Positions 41,575-53,872 of a stretch of DNA of 64,000 bases are shown here, piece by piece. Positions within the stretch are counted from its first letter, which is position 1. The number at the start of each line of letters is the position of its first letter. The notes under the pieces were generated by a model that had not been told where the DNA came from, ran no database searches, and worked only from the letters and a program-made list of their open reading frames with translations. The stretch is taken from NCBI RefSeq assembly GCF_012489685.1, contig NC_080046.1, positions 25,550,223 to 25,614,222 on the forward strand, written 5' to 3'. Both the position numbers and the translations under genes were made by a program. The DNA comes from Lotus japonicus. Lineage: Eukaryota > Streptophyta > Magnoliopsida > Fabales > Fabaceae.

Positions 41575-43378
41575 ACCTCTGCTGATCATTCTGAATTCTG
41601 TCAATTCGGGCAGCAAGAACTTCAACTTCTGGAGCTGGAACATGAGGAGCAACTTCAGCTTCTGATGACATTGCAATATCAACTTGAATTGGCCCTTGTT
41701 TCTGAACTTCATCAGCATCTGCATCTTCCAGAATGACTATGCCGTCAGAGCTTTCTTCTGCAGCCTCTTCTGAAGGCATCTCAACATCCTCTGAGGTACA
41801 TTCAGAGACAACACATGGTCTTTCAGCCATAGCTCTTCTCAAGGGTTCAGATGCTTGTTCTGCCGCTGTTCCCTTCTACTGAAGTGGTCCCCTCAGAGGA
41901 AGCTTCCTTCTCTTCACTAGGGGAATAACATCAGAATCAGTGGATTATTCAGCATCTGAAGCTTCCCTTATACCCTGAATCACATTCTGGATGATCTCAT
42001 GGTCATCCTGCTCATCTTCCTCTTCCTCAAGAATAATTTTGCGTCTCTTAGCCAGAGGCATGTCTTCATCTTCAGTCTCCTCACTTGAGGAGTCTTCCCA
42101 TGTGTCTTCTGAGCTTTCAGAATCAGACATTTGTTGTTGTTGAGTTGAGGTTCTCTTCAGAGGCCTTTCAGGAGATGGTTCCCTGATGATCACAGTCTTG
42201 GAAGCAGCCTTCTTCTTTGCAGGTTCCTCTATCAGAATCCCTTTGCCCTTAGGATCTGAGGGCTTGCTGCTTGTTGCTCTCCTGGATTTCCTGGTAGCCA
42301 GCTTAGGAGGACTTTCAGGAAGAGTGTTAACAAATTCTGTAAGGGTGATTGGATCACCTTGACTTCTGAGCATCCTGACATATTCCAGAATGCATGCTGG
42401 ATTATCCTTCTTGGACCAAATAGGAAAGTCATTAATGGGATAATCCCTCTGACGAACTTCATCAGAAGTGTCTTCTTTGGGAGCAACTTGAATTTTCTCA
42501 ATGATCTGCATCTTCTTCAACTTTGTGCCATTGAGAGCATCACCAACTGTCATGGCCAGATCTTCGTTGAGTCCAAGATCTGATAGAGTCTTGACAAGCT
42601 TGTTTTGGACGAAGATGTCTGACAGCAGCCTTCCATACGGAATGTAGTAGATGAACCTCTTGTTCTCAGAACCAGTTGTGGTCCTTGATTTCTCAACACA
42701 CTCCTTCAGATAATTGAAAAGTAGGAATGGCAGACATATAAGCTCACCAGTTGAAATGTAGTACATGATTACCTTCTGAGTTGCATTCAGGTAATCAGTT
42801 CCTCCAGTTCTGGGGTGAATGCAGTGCATGAAGATCTTCTGCCAAATCTTCATCTCAGACTTCAAGTCCTTAATGCTGTACTTGGTTTTCTCGTAAGACC
42901 AGTTATCACAGAGCGCCTTGTTGACCACGGTCCTCATCCCAGCAACATTTGCTTCAACATTTTTAATCCTTTTTCCCTCCTGGAACTTCATACCCAGCAG
43001 CTTTGCAATAGATTCTTCAGAGATCACAATTTTCTTGTCCAGTACATGGGAGACGACGTAGCAGTCGTTGCAGACTGCGTTCTTCCAGAACTCGACAACC
43101 AACTTGTGATAGATCGGACCACAGAGCCTGTTGAAGTACCCGGACCATCCTTGAAAATTGACTTGGTCCCTAGTATCAAACCCATGTTTAGCAAGATTAT
43201 CAAAATCAACTCTTGCTTCGCAGCACACACTCAGTTCTTCCACTTTCTTTGCACAGGTGACTACATTTGGTGCATTCAGAATCTTCTGTGCTTCCTCGAA
43301 TCTTTGCTTCTCTTGATCTTTGGCAGTTTGTGTGGTAGAAGCAGAAACATTCGCCTTAGGTTTCCTCGATTTGCCCAT
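41575..43378 (-). pseudogene. Env-position ORF of element B, split by two stops and by element A
   Basis: The ATG at 43376-43378 (MGKSRKPKANVSASTTQTAK) opens 477 codons to TAA 41945-41947. Same domain as A: FDNLAKHGFDTRDQV, GWSGYFNRLCGPIYHKLVVE, YIPYGRLLSDIFVQNKL. The tail is Lys/Glu-rich (LAKRRKIILEEEEDEQDD). The same frame then continues for 23 codons to TAG (41876-41878), and goes on with an acidic region (SECTSEDVEMPSEEAAEESS) and IDRIQNDQQRLF until the A insertion; its end is at 30474-30604. About 0.43 kb of spacer separates it from pol, in another frame. The shared break point with A is noteworthy. Confidence 0.75.
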
Positions 43379-43806
43379 GATTTTCAGAGAATGAGGTTTA
43401 GGGTTCAGAGAGAAAGGGGAAATGTTGGAGGGAGAAGTATGAATGAATGCAATGCACACAAATAGTTTTAAAACCGTAAGTGTAAGTGAGTGGGAGATCG
43501 TGTGTGACAGTGCATATAGTGGGTTTAATGGTAACCGTTGACAGTTTTTCTAAGACATTAAAGGCAAAATCAACGGTTATAAAATATATAGTCTGAAAAT
43601 AGCATAGTAGAGGAGAGTAGACATCATCATTATAGCAGATATACCACGCGACTCAAGGAACTATGTCACAAATGAAGTGACACGTGTATTATTGTCTACC
43701 ACACAAGTTTAACCGGTGGGTTAAGTGCTTCTGATCGAGTAGCTTCTGAAGGGGGTAACATCTAATGACTTCAGAGGTACCATGGTCAGAAGTTCTGAAG
43801 AAAACC
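43379..43806. other. Spacer between pol and env-position ORF (B)
   Basis: Non-coding; similar in place and length to 36100-36545 of element A. Nothing else seen. Confidence 0.5.
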
Positions 43807-45567
43807 TTACTCTGAACAAAAGTCCATGTTCAGGTTTTCAAGGATAAATAAAAACCTATCTTCTGCTAAGGGCTTAGTAAAAATATCTGCCCACTGATGG
43901 TCAGTATCAACATACTCTAATGATAGAGTGCCCTTCTGAACATGATCACGAATATAATGATACTTTACCTCTATATGCTTTGCTCTTGAGTGTAGAATGG
44001 GGTTCTTGCTGAGTGAGATAGCAGCTGTGTTGTCACAATAAATAGGAACCTTCTTCAGAGACAACCCATAATCTTCTAGATGATTCTTCATCCATATGGT
44101 TTGTGTACAGCATGTGGCAGCTGAGACATATTCTGCTTCAGCAGTTGATAGAGCAATTGTGTTCTGTCTTTTGCTTGACCACGTGACAAGATTAGATCCA
44201 AGGAAATGGCAGCTTCCAGAAGTGCTTTTCCTTTCCACTCTATCTCCAGCAAAGTCAGCATCACAAAAACCTGAAAGTGTATACTCTGATGTTTTTCTAT
44301 ACATCAAGCCAAGGTTAGTGGTTCCTTTCAGATATTTGAGGATCCTCTTAACAGCAGTTAAGTCAGTCTCTCTAGGATCTGATTGGAATCTAGCACAGAG
44401 ATGCACACTAAACAATATATCAGGTCTAGAGGCAGTTAAGTAAAGAAGAGAGCCTATCATTCCACGATAGAGCTTCTGAAAAACCTTAGAGGAAACTTCC
44501 TCTTTCTCAAGAATGCATGTTGGATGCATTGGAGTCTTTGAGATGTTGCAGTCACTCATGTTGAACTTCTTTAGAAGTTCCAAGGTGTATTTCTTCTGAT
44601 GGATATAGGTGACTCCTGGTCGTTGATCTATTTGAATTCCCAGGAAGTATTTAAGTTCTCCCATCATGCTCATTTCAAATTCAGCCTGCATTAACTTAGA
44701 GAATTCCTTGCACAAGGAGGGATTAGCAGAACCAAAAATGATATCATCAACATAAATCTGAACTATAAGAATGTCATTCTTATAGGTTCTGCAGAAAAGA
44801 GAATTGTCACCTTTACCCCTTACAAACTCATTCTGTAGAAGAAAGGAGCTGAGCCTTTCATACCACGCTTTGGGAGCTTGTTTCAATCCATAGAGTGACT
44901 TCTTGAGCTTGTAGACATGCTCTGGATGTTTGTTGTCTTCAAAGCCTGGAGGTTGCTTGACATACACTTCTTCTGAAATGTAGCCATTGAGGAAGGCACT
45001 CTTGACGTCCATCTGATGGAGAAGGATGTTGTGATTTACTGAGAAGGAAATCAATAGCCTTATAGCTTCAAGCTTTGCTACTGGAGCAAAGGTCTTAGTG
45101 TAATCAATTCCCTCTGGTTGACTGTAGCCTTGAGCCACCAGTCTTGCCTTGTTTCTTGTTACTTCTCCTCTTTCATTTAGCTTGTTTCTGAACACCCACT
45201 TGGTTCCTATGATATGGAAACCTTTGGGTTTAGGCATTAAGGTCCATACATCATTCTTGGTGAACTGATCTAGCTCTTCTTGCATTGCTTGAATCCAGCC
45301 TTTGTCTTCAAGAGCTTCATCAACTGATTTCGGCTCAATGAGAGACACAAATCCCTTCAGACTCAGAAGAGTCTCTTCCGAAGGTTTGAGCATAGACCTG
45401 GTTCTGACGGGAGCATCTTTGTTGCCAATGATCAGTTCTTCTGGATGAGAAGCAACTATTCTTTTCTTCTTCTGAAGTTGATCAGAAGTTGTTGGAACAT
45501 CTTCAGGGCTTCTGCCTCTGAAGCAACATCCTCTGGGCTTTTCATTGGTTGATTTGCTTCTGAACAA
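43807..45567 (-). pseudogene. pol: RT and RNase H of element B (frameshifted from integrase)
   Basis: 586 open codons ending TGA. Same plan as [41 protein letters not shown], catalytic [28 protein letters not shown] and [15 protein letters not shown] and RNase H residues are intact. The N-terminal part (before about 45480) is out of frame with respect to the preceding integrase segment, so a frameshift lies between 45456 and 45567. Probably inactive in this copy but recently derived from an active element. Confidence 0.88.
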
Positions 45568-46112
45568 TCAATGCTTAAATCTGCAAATCTTTCAAACAGC
45601 TTTGACTTTTCTGAGCCAAGCTTATCATCAAATCTAATTTGAATAGATTCCTCAACAGTTTGATAAATAATATTATAAATTCTAAAACCTTTAGATCTTT
45701 CAGAATAACCAAGAAAATAACATTTTAAAGCTTTAGAATCGAATTTACCCCAATGCTCCTTGGTGTTGAGCATGTAGCAACAGCTTCCAAAAGGATGGAA
45801 ATAAGAGATATCAGGTTGTCTTCCTTTGCATAGCTCATAAGGCGTTTTCTCCAAGATTGGTCTAATGGAAATTCTGTTCTGGATGTAGCATGCAGTGTTG
45901 ATTGCTTCTACCCAGAAGTGCTTGGCCATACTTGATTCTTGCATCATGGTTCGAGCCATCTCCTGAAGAGTTCTATTCTTTCTTTCAACTACTCCATTTT
46001 GTTGAGGAGTGCGAGGACAGGAGAAGTTGTGAGAGATTCCTTGAGGGTTGAATAATTCTTCAAAAGCTTTGTTCTCAAATTCTCCACCATGGTCACTTCT
46101 GACAGTAATCAC
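45456..46112 (-). pseudogene. Integrase core, C-terminal part (B), frameshifted
   Basis: Carries the second Asp and the Glu of the D,D-35-E core: VRSDHGGEFENKAFEE and TPQQNGVVERKNRTLQEMAR, then the copia C-terminal integrase part (GSCCYMLNTKEHWGKFDSK, FLGYSERSKGFRIYN) and the linker to RT. It is offset from the preceding frame at about 46109-46112, where the first segment ends after FITQFRRSF. Integrase would insert the DNA copy in the nucleus. Confidence 0.85.
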
Positions 46113-47482
46113 AGAAGACTGAAACTCCTTCTGAATTGGGTAATGAAGTTGGTAAACACAGTATGTGTTTCATCTTTGTGCTTTAGGAACTTTACCCATG
46201 TCCACCTGCTATAGTCATCTACAATAACTAACCCATACTTCTTTCCTCCAATGGATTCAGTTTTCACTGGTCCAAAAAGATCAATGTGAAGTAGCTCAAG
46301 GGGCCTTGTTGTAGATACCACATTCTTTGCTTTAAAAGGCTTCTTGGTGAATTTTCCCTTCTGACAAGCTTCACACAGAGCCTCTGATGAGTACTTCAGA
46401 TGAGGTAATCCTCTGACGAGATTTAGCTTGCTAAGTTGAGAGATTTTTCTGAGACTTGCATGTCCTAGACGTCTGTGCCAGATCCATTGCTCATCATTAA
46501 CTGACATGAGACACTTGACCTTCTGAGATAGCAGTTTAGAGGATCTAATTTTGTAAATATCATTTTTTCTCTTCCCAGAAAATAAAACAGATCCATCTGT
46601 TTGACTAACAGCTTTGCATCCGGTTTGATTGAAGATCACATCGTAACCTTTGTCAGCAATTTGGCTTATGGAGAGCAAGTTGTGAAATAATCCTTCCACC
46701 AGAAGTACATCATTGATAACTGGAATTTTTCCATCTCCTATGGAACCTTTTCCAATAATTTTTCCCTTCTGGTTTCCTCCAAAGCCAACGTCTCCTCCTG
46801 ACTTAAGCGGTGTCAGTTCTTGGAATATAGACCTTGTGCCTGTCATGTGTCGCGAGCATCCACTGTCCAGGTACCATGACAGGTGTCTTAACTGAGCTGC
46901 ATAAGATGTGTCATCATCATTCTCAGAGTCTGAATCATCTTCTGAAGCTCCAGCACCTCTGCTAGTGGTAGCCATTAGAGCCTCCACAGCTTCATCTTCT
47001 TCTGACTCAGCTTCATCAGAATCAGTTGCATCAAAGGTTATGAGAGCTTTCTTCTTGAAGACTTTTCTTGGTCTCTTATCCATCTTAAGCTTGGGACAGT
47101 CACTCTTGTAATGCCCAGATTCCTTGCACTCGAAGCAAGTGACTTCCTTTCCAGATGACTTCTTCTGACCAGATGAAGATTCATATCTTCCTGAACTTTT
47201 CTTTGGTCCTTTGCCTTTGCTATGTCTGTTCTTCCAGAGTTTGCTTAACCTCTTTGTGAAAAGAGACAGCTCTTCATCATCAGACGCATCTGATAGCTCT
47301 TCAGATGAATTTTCTTCTTCTGCCTGATAGGCTTTTGCTTTGTCAGACTTTGACTTAAGAGCAATAGACTTGTCTTTCTTCTGAGGCTTGTCTCCTTTGA
47401 GTTCAATCTCATGGCTTCTGAGATGACTCACGAGCTCTTCTAACTTCAAGGAGTTCAAATTTCTGGAGAGTTCAATTTCCAC
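46109..47482 (-). pseudogene. Gag C-terminus, protease and first integrase part (B)
   Basis: 457 open codons. Order: gag helical region (LNSLKLEELVSHLRSHEIEL), CCHC knuckle CFECKESGHYKSDC, acidic linker, protease active site in WYLDSGCSRHMTG, protease body (GDVGFGGNQKGKIIGKGSIG), the zinc-binding preintegrase region (WIWHRRLGHASLRK ... CEACQKGKF) and the first catalytic Asp in LLHIDLFGPVK. Frame breaks occur at both ends: to the first gag part (deletion of about 16 bp next to SLPKEW) and to the rest of integrase. Gag and protease are in one frame here, unlike in A. Confidence 0.88.
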
Positions 47483-48027
47483 TCCTTAGGCAAACTTCTG
47501 ATAATCTTCTTCACAAGATCACCAGTAGAGTAGCCCTTGTTTAGCACTCGGATTCCAGCAATCAGAGTTTGAAACCTTGAGTACATCTCCTCAATGGTTT
47601 CACCAGATTCCATCTTAAACTGCTCATATTGTTGTATGAGAGCAAGAGCCTTGCTTTCCTTGACCTCTTCATTTCCTTCATGCGTCATGACCAAGGAGTC
47701 AAAGATGGATTTAGCAGTTTCTTTGTCAGAGATCTTCTCATACTCAATATATGATATTGAGCTGAATAGCATGGACTTCGCCTTGTGATGATCCTTGAAA
47801 CGCTTCTTCTGAGCGTCAGTCATTTCAGAACGAGGGATCTTCACTCCTGAAGCATCTACTGGATCAGTATAACCTTCAATGACCATATCCCAGAGATCTG
47901 GGTCAGTGCCAAGGAAATAACATTCTATTCTATCTTTCCAGTACTCAAACTTTTCACCATCAAAGATTGGTGCTCTGAGTTGATTGTTGTTGTTGTTGTT
48001 GTCAGCGGAAGTATTGGCTTGGGCCAT
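47470..48027 (-). pseudogene. gag: Gag N-terminal part of element B
   Basis: ATG at 48025-48027 (MAQANTSADNNNNNNQLR). UBN2-type capsid region (FEYWKDRIECYFLGTDPDLW, MYSRFQTLIAGIRVLNKGYS), open to a stop at 47455 after a shift: compared with A and C about 16 nt between SLPKEW and IELSRNL are missing, and the true frame continues at 47482 downward. A non-ATG extension upstream of the ATG is ignored. Confidence 0.85.
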
Positions 48028-48091
48028 TGTTTGTTTTTCACACAAGGTTCTGGATCACTGAACACTGTTAGGTGTTGAAATCAGAACCGGA

Positions 48092-48103
48092 GCTCTGATG
48101 CCA
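48092..48103 (-). promoter_or_regulatory. Primer binding site of element B, one mismatch
   Basis: Minus strand TGGCATCAGAGC instead of TGGTATCAGAGC. Confidence 0.85.
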
Positions 48104-48105
48104 AT

Positions 48106-49344
48106 TGAAGGTGCGAAAAACACTAGAAAGGGGGGTTTGAATAGAGTTTTTGTATCTCGGGTATACTTTTTAGCTTTTTCAAAATTCAAAGATAAAAACT
48201 AAGTGCTGAATAATAGGAAGTAAAGCACACGAGTATTTTATCCTGGTTCACTTGAGATAAAAGCTCAAGCTAATCCAGTCCACCTGTGAAGGTGATTTCT
48301 TCCTTCTTCTGATGAAGGCAATCCACTAAAATCAATGAGTGTTACAACTGCACTTTGCAACCTGCTAAGTGACTAACAGTACACTGATTTTCTCACTAGT
48401 ATCCTCTTAAGAAGCTGATCTACCGATCCTCTTAAGACTAGCTAAATACTGAATCAGCCTTGATTCAGTCCTCTCAAAATCCGACCAACCTTGGTCTCTT
48501 GATGAACTTTACAATATGATGTAAAAGGTTTCGGGTTTACAATGAGTGCTTCTAACAAGCGAATAGTAAACTCAGATGTTTAAGAACAGTGAAGAAATAT
48601 TGCTAAGAGAATGGTTCGTTTGTGTTGAATATTTTCAGCAAAGTTTCTTAGCCTCTTTCTTCTTTCTTCAGCCTTTATATACTCCAAGACTTGTGATGTA
48701 ACCGTTGCTAGGGTTTTATCCGTTGGAGTGGCAATTCTGTAATATCAGACTGCTAGGCTGTACAAGGTAGGTGGCGTACAGACTGAGACTTGTACGACGT
48801 TGTACTGTGATAGCGACCTGTCCTTTCACCAGTTGACTTGTGATGAGGGAGTTCAGATGAACGTTGATGAAGCTTCTGATCATCGTCAGATTGAAGCTTG
48901 GATTCTTCTGACCATGCAACTTCTGCTACTGAACGAGTTCCTCAGAACTTCTGATCGTCAGAGCTAGAATAGCTTGGGTCTTCAGAACCAACTTCTTGTA
49001 AGTCCTCAGAACTTGAGTCTTCCGCTTCTAGACCGTTCCACTGGAACATCTGGTCTTCAGAACTTCTGACTTGAGTTCTTCAGAACTTCTTGAGAGCTTC
49101 CATCTTCAGAGCTTCTGAAGTATTTGCCACTGTTCAGAACGAACATGATAGATTAAATAGCTCTCTTTTTAGTAACCCTTGGTTCTTCTTCTTCTGAACG
49201 AATAGGCTTGGGTCAGATTCAGAACCTGTTTGTCACAATTCAAGAAGACAAACGTTAGGGTACCACAATTGTTCATCATCACAAACCTTAATTGTAATCA
49301 TCAAAACATAGAGATGCAACCACTGATCAAACCTTGATCTTACA
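48106..49344 (-). repeat. 5' LTR of element B
   Basis: 1239 bp, TGAAGGTGCG...CTTACA. TATA box (minus strand TATATAAA) at 48674-48681. The right flank ATGTT would be the target duplication; its partner is deleted. Confidence 0.93.
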
Positions 49345-50322
49345 ATGTTTAGAATCAAAAATGAAGTATTCAGGATAGTTTTGCAAAAACCTCAAAACTA
49401 TGAGCACAGAAAGACATAGAGAAAAGCTATGGAAAAAGCGATCAGAGGTAAGGATTAGCGACTATACCTCGAAACCTTGAAGTAGCAACTAACGGATCAA
49501 CGATCAAGCAAGAAATGAACAAAAGCTCTTCTTCCTTCCTCCTTGGTGAAGCTCGCGGGTTTTGGGAGAGAAAATGGTGGAAATTTGTGATATTTTCTCA
49601 TTTCTTGGCTATATATAGAGGTTGGAAAAACGCGGTAAAATGAAAGTTTCGCGAATCTGATTTTTCCGGCTTCATTCTCCGTGAATTCTAAGATAGGTTT
49701 TGGCGAAAGAATTCCAAAACTAAAATGAGGTTCCCTTGTATTTTTGGCGACTAATGCAAAGTCGGTGTAAAACTATTTTACCCGATAAGTTACTTTTTGC
49801 ATCGAATGTCGGAATAGAAAACTTCCTTCTGAAGAAAGATTGAGATCATCAAGAGAAATGGGTGTACGCGTGTAGAATCTTCATTTGAAGCTCCCAATAG
49901 AAAAAGTCTTCATTGTCGGTTGATTTTAGGGTTTTGAACTACCAGGGTTTTGGTTTCGGCAAACTTCCGATGATTGGAATCGGACGTTCGTAGATCCTAG
50001 GGTTTCGCCTCGAAACAATTGTTATATATGGAATAAGAGAAGTTCTAACATTTCTCTGAATATTTTTGGAATAAATTCCTACAGTGTTCCAAGGGTGGAA
50101 CATAGTCTTTTCCTAAGGTTCTTGTCCTAGGTTTAAGCGAATCGATCCTGCTATACCTTTTATCGATTCGGATACAATCCTTAGACTTTTCCTGAACTTT
50201 CTCCTTCATAAATTTATTTCATTAAGTAAACTCTTGTTCAGGTTTCCCTTCACAATACATCAACCCTAATCGTGAATAAGATTTTATTTACTTAGCATAA
50301 ACTTAAAAACTTGGGTCTTACA
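49345..50322 (-). repeat. 3' LTR of element G, U3/leader part right of B
   Basis: Continues G's LTR: leader near 49460, TATA box CTATATATAG near 49610, U3, end GGGTCTTACA at 50322. About 730 bp between this part and 25724-27960, including the 78-nt segment, are missing. Confidence 0.85.
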
Positions 50323-50340
50323 TTACTACCCTCCAAAAAG
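50323..50340 (-). promoter_or_regulatory. Polypurine tract of element G
   Basis: Minus strand reads CTTTTTGGAGGGTAGTAA directly before the LTR; the same as in element F. Confidence 0.75.
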
Positions 50341-50547
50341 AAAGTTTCGTCCTCGAAACTTAAGGATCAGTAAAAAGTTCGGGATATTATTCCTTGATAT
50401 AGCACCGTCCGTGTCTTTATTCCAAATAACTTTCACTAAAGCACTCTGCTTTCCCTTCGATTGTTTCACTCTTCTAGTCCCAAGGTTGACCGACGGCGTC
50501 TCAACAGACATATCATCTTTCAGCCCTATGTGGTCCGGCTCGACCAT
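50326..50547 (-). pseudogene. Pol C-terminal relic of element G
   Basis: Ends FRGRNFLFGG just before the PPT; upstream are VEPDHIGLKDDMSVETPSVN, RRVKQSKGKQSALVKVIWNK, which match the C-terminal tail of Ty3/gypsy pol after integrase (chromodomain-like position). The RT, RNase H and integrase that should precede it are missing. It shows that G derives from a full element by internal deletion. The related stretch in F (about 59230-59510) is more decayed. Confidence 0.7.
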
Positions 50548-51113
50548 TTGATAACCCCTAGACGAAACATTGCGTTGGAATCTAATAGTCCATTAACATC
50601 ATCTCCAACTTCGTAACTATCGTCGCTCGCACCATGAAATCAATCTTCTCCTTAGTCACCGTTCAAATTAAAACTCGACTTGAGTCTTAATACCTCGTGC
50701 ATGACAAGACTCATCCCCTTAATCATCAATTCATCGACCACTCATAAGCTAATCATCCTCTTAAAATCCAACAATCCATTATTGTCGTCTTCATCCTCAA
50801 AACCTACCTCACTCAAACCAATTTAGGCTTATTGAATTTCCTAACACTTCGCATAAGTCGAGACTTAATCTCTAGAAGATCAAATCATAACTATACCTCA
50901 AGGGACTTAACTAGTCATTTCGTCATCTCATCCTTCAACTTACTGTCATCCAACTCAATAGCATGTGTCAGATCCGCAATATACTTCCGTTTAAACGCAT
51001 CGGTGGAAGACTACTTCCTAGGCTTAGCATGTTATCCTAAACCTCGTGTACTTCTATAGTTTAAACACGAGCAATAACTGAGTAAAGTCTTAATAGGTGT
51101 ACTAACTATAAGG
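50548..51113. other. Non-coding remnant region of element G
   Basis: Aligns with about 58650-59230 and about 56980-57070 of element F but has no intact ORF. F has about 1.6 kb more here, so deletion in G or insertion in F separates them. Confidence 0.55.
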
Positions 51114-52257
51114 TCAAAGCTTAAACCATATAAGTAAGATAGGTGTGTTTGCACACGCTACGAGAGTAATGGAACATATTATACTAGAATGAGAAAGAAT
51201 GGTTAGAATGTTACCATCGTTCTTGCGCTCTCCTCTGACAAACCCCTCAGCTCTCTCACCGTCCATGGTGTAAACTCTTGCTTTAGCAGCAGGACGCTTT
51301 CCACGAGCAGTGTTCACGGTTGGTTCCGTCTTGGGTGCTCTGCACTGACCGGCATTATGCCCCATTTTGTTACAATTAAAGCATTTGGGCCTCGTGTCGG
51401 GACTAGCATTAGCATAGTGCCCCGGCCTCCCACATCTGAAACAGGTCATCTCCCTGTTCAAAGTCCGATCTCCAGAACCACCAGCAGTACCCGTCATGGG
51501 TCTGTAAGATCCTGAAGTAAACCTTTTTTCCGCAGGACGCTGATATGGCCTCCGGCTCTGAAATTTTCCTTTGTCTTGAAAAATTTGAGAACCTGATCTC
51601 ATCGGCCCTCCAGTTCCGGTACGGTTCAACCTCTGGTTCTTCATCAGTTCCACTTCCGTGGCTTTCTCAACCAACGACTGGAATCACATGATTCCCAGCG
51701 GCCTCACTGAGTCCTCAATATCGGGCCTTAGTCCATTAACAAAGCGCTTGCACATATAACGCTCATTCACATGATCATGAAAGAATTGAAAATGCTTCGC
51801 CAAAGATTCCAGCTTCGAAGCAAATTCCGGTACTGACATACCTCCTTGACGGAGTGTCAGGAATTGTGACTCCCGCTCATCCCGAGCACTTGTTGGAAAG
51901 TATTTCTCCAAGAATGCAGTTCGGAAAGAGTTCCAGTTGATCTCTTCATGGTTGTCTTCCATAATCCCCTTGGTGCCCTTCCACCAGTACTCAGCATCAC
52001 CGAGCAGTAGATAAGTCGCCATGCCCACTTTGGCACCCTCAACAGTCTGCAGAACGCCAAATATCTTCTCAACCTCCTGGATCCAGAGATCCGCTTTGTC
52101 TGGGTCAGTACCACCAGAAAACTTTGGTGGGTTTTGCCTCCTGAAATCATTAAGTCCCTTGTTTTGGTCGAGAGTTACCTCTCTCTGACGTTGATGCTGT
52201 TCACGTGCCTCCTCAGCAGCACGCCTCATAGCATTATCGTTCGCTTGTGCTGTCACT
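51114..52257 (-). pseudogene. gag: Gag of element G, main part (stop in frame, split by F)
   Basis: Ty3/gypsy Gag with the Retrotrans_gag capsid region (ADLWIQEVEKIFGVLQTVEG, YWWKGTKGIMEDNHEEINWN, FLEKYFPTSARDERESQFLT) and nucleocapsid part. A TGA at 51684-51686 interrupts the otherwise continuous frame right after RPLGIM. Downstream, the first knuckle has Ser for the last Cys (CFRCGRPGHYANAS) and the second is intact (CFNCNKMGHNAGQC). It ends after MDGERAEGFVRGER with a short unrelated tail, without protease. The N-terminal 19 codons are at 63209-63264. Confidence 0.85.
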
Positions 52258-52975
52258 GTAAGACCCAAGTTTTTAAGCTTATGCTAAGTGAATAAACTTC
52301 TTATTCACGATTAAGGTTGATGTATCGTGAAGGGAAACCTGAACTAGAGTTTACCAAATGAAATAAATTTATGAAGGAGAAAGTTCAGGAAAAGTCTGAG
52401 GATCGTATGGATGTCAATAAAAGTTATAGCACGAACGTTTTACGCTTAAACCTAGGTCAGAAACCCTAGTATATAGCTAATTTACACTTTTAGGCACGAC
52501 GGAAGTTAATTCCAAAAATCTTCAGAGAAATGTTAGAACTTCTCTTTTTCCATATATCAAAATCGTTTCGAGGCGAAACTCTAGGATCTACGAACGTCCG
52601 ATTCCAATCATCGGAAGTTTGCCGAAACCGAAACCCTGGTATTTCAAAACCCTAGAATTTCTCGACAATGAAGACTTTATCTATTCAGAGCTTCAAATGA
52701 ATATTCTACACGCGTACACCCATTTCTCTTGATGATTTCAATCTTTCTTCAGAAGGAAGTTTTCCATTCCGACATTCGATGCAAAAAGCAACTTATCGGG
52801 TAAAATAGTTTTACACCGACTTTGCACCGACTTTGCATTAGTTGCCAAAAATACAAGGAGACATCTTCTTAGCTTAGGAATTCCTTTGCCAAAACCTATC
52901 TTAGAATTCATGGAGAATGATGCCGGAAAAATCAGATTCGCGAAACTTTCATTTTCCCGCGAATTTCCAACCTTT

Positions 52976-52981
52976 TATATA
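52976..52981 (+). promoter_or_regulatory. TATA box of F 5' LTR
   Basis: TTTTATATAG. The 3' LTR copy has a longer TATATATA at 60236-60243. Confidence 0.6.
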
Positions 52982-53794
52982 GCAAAGAAAGGAAGAAAAA
53001 TCAAAACAAACTACCCAAAACCCACCCAAAGGCCGCGAGTTTGCTAAGGAGAGGAGGAGAAGAGATTTTTTTCAATCCTTGCTTGATCGTTGATTAATCA
53101 GTTGCTGCTTCAAGGTTTCGAGGTATAGTCGCTAATCCTTACCTCTGATCGCTTTTTCCATAGCTTTTCTGTAGAGTTTTCTGAGCGGATAGTTTATGGG
53201 TTTTTGCAAAACTATCCTGAATCTTTCATTTCTGATTCTAAACCTCTTCTATATGTGCCCAAGATCACTTCTGCCGGATTAGATTTTCCGTTATGTCGCC
53301 GGAATTCTGCCGGAATCGATTTTAGCCTAAAATACCCATTTTAGAGTTTTTGGAGTAAAGCTTCAACCTTTAGGCTGAAAACTATCGCCTTAGCTTAGTG
53401 CTAGTAGGATTAGTTGTCATAAACGTTGTTGGTGACGTCCCTGCAAAATTTTATTTTTGGGATTTCAGTTTTGAAAATCCTAAGTTAAAAATCATGACCA
53501 AAATACCCCTGCGACAGTTTTTGATCCGATAATTTTTCCGAGTTCAGAATACCCTTAGTTACGGCTTATGAAAGCATAGGAACCAAGTTTGATCGAAGAA
53601 AAATCGAGCCCCTTAATTGTGAAAAGTGGCTGAGCCTGTTAAAGGGGGAGGAAGAAATTTCCTTTTCCGAAAACTTGTCTTTTCGCGCTAGATTATCGTA
53701 CCTTAGAGTATAGATTTCTTCGAGTAACCTTAGGAAGTATCGATAACATAGTTTCCGATAGATTCTTATAGTATTCTGTGATTTCATTGTAAAG

Positions 53795-53872
53795 GTACTT
53801 TTGAGGATTTCCCCGAGGACCAACACTTTGAGTGCGAGGAAGCACTAGTTGATTATTCTGGAGAACTTTTAG
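53795..53872 (+). other. 78-nt exon-like segment in F 5' LTR
   Basis: Acceptor TTGTAAAG, donor GTGAGG. Open frame TFEDFPEDQHFECEEALVD. Confidence 0.5.

Larger units (their letters stand above)
27961..49344 (-). mobile_element. Sirevirus-type Ty1/copia element B, split by element A
   Basis: Minus-strand element of about 10.4 kb after removal of A. 5' LTR 48106-49344 (1239 bp), PBS, gag, protease, integrase, RT-RNase H, env-position ORF, accessory ORF, polypurine tract, 3' LTR 27961-29178. The 3' LTR lacks its outer 22 bp or so, and the host LTR next to it lacks about 730 bp, so a deletion removed this junction. LTR copies differ at roughly 1% of positions by eye. The coding region has frameshifts in gag, integrase and between integrase and RT, so this copy is probably not autonomous. 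Confidence 0.92.
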
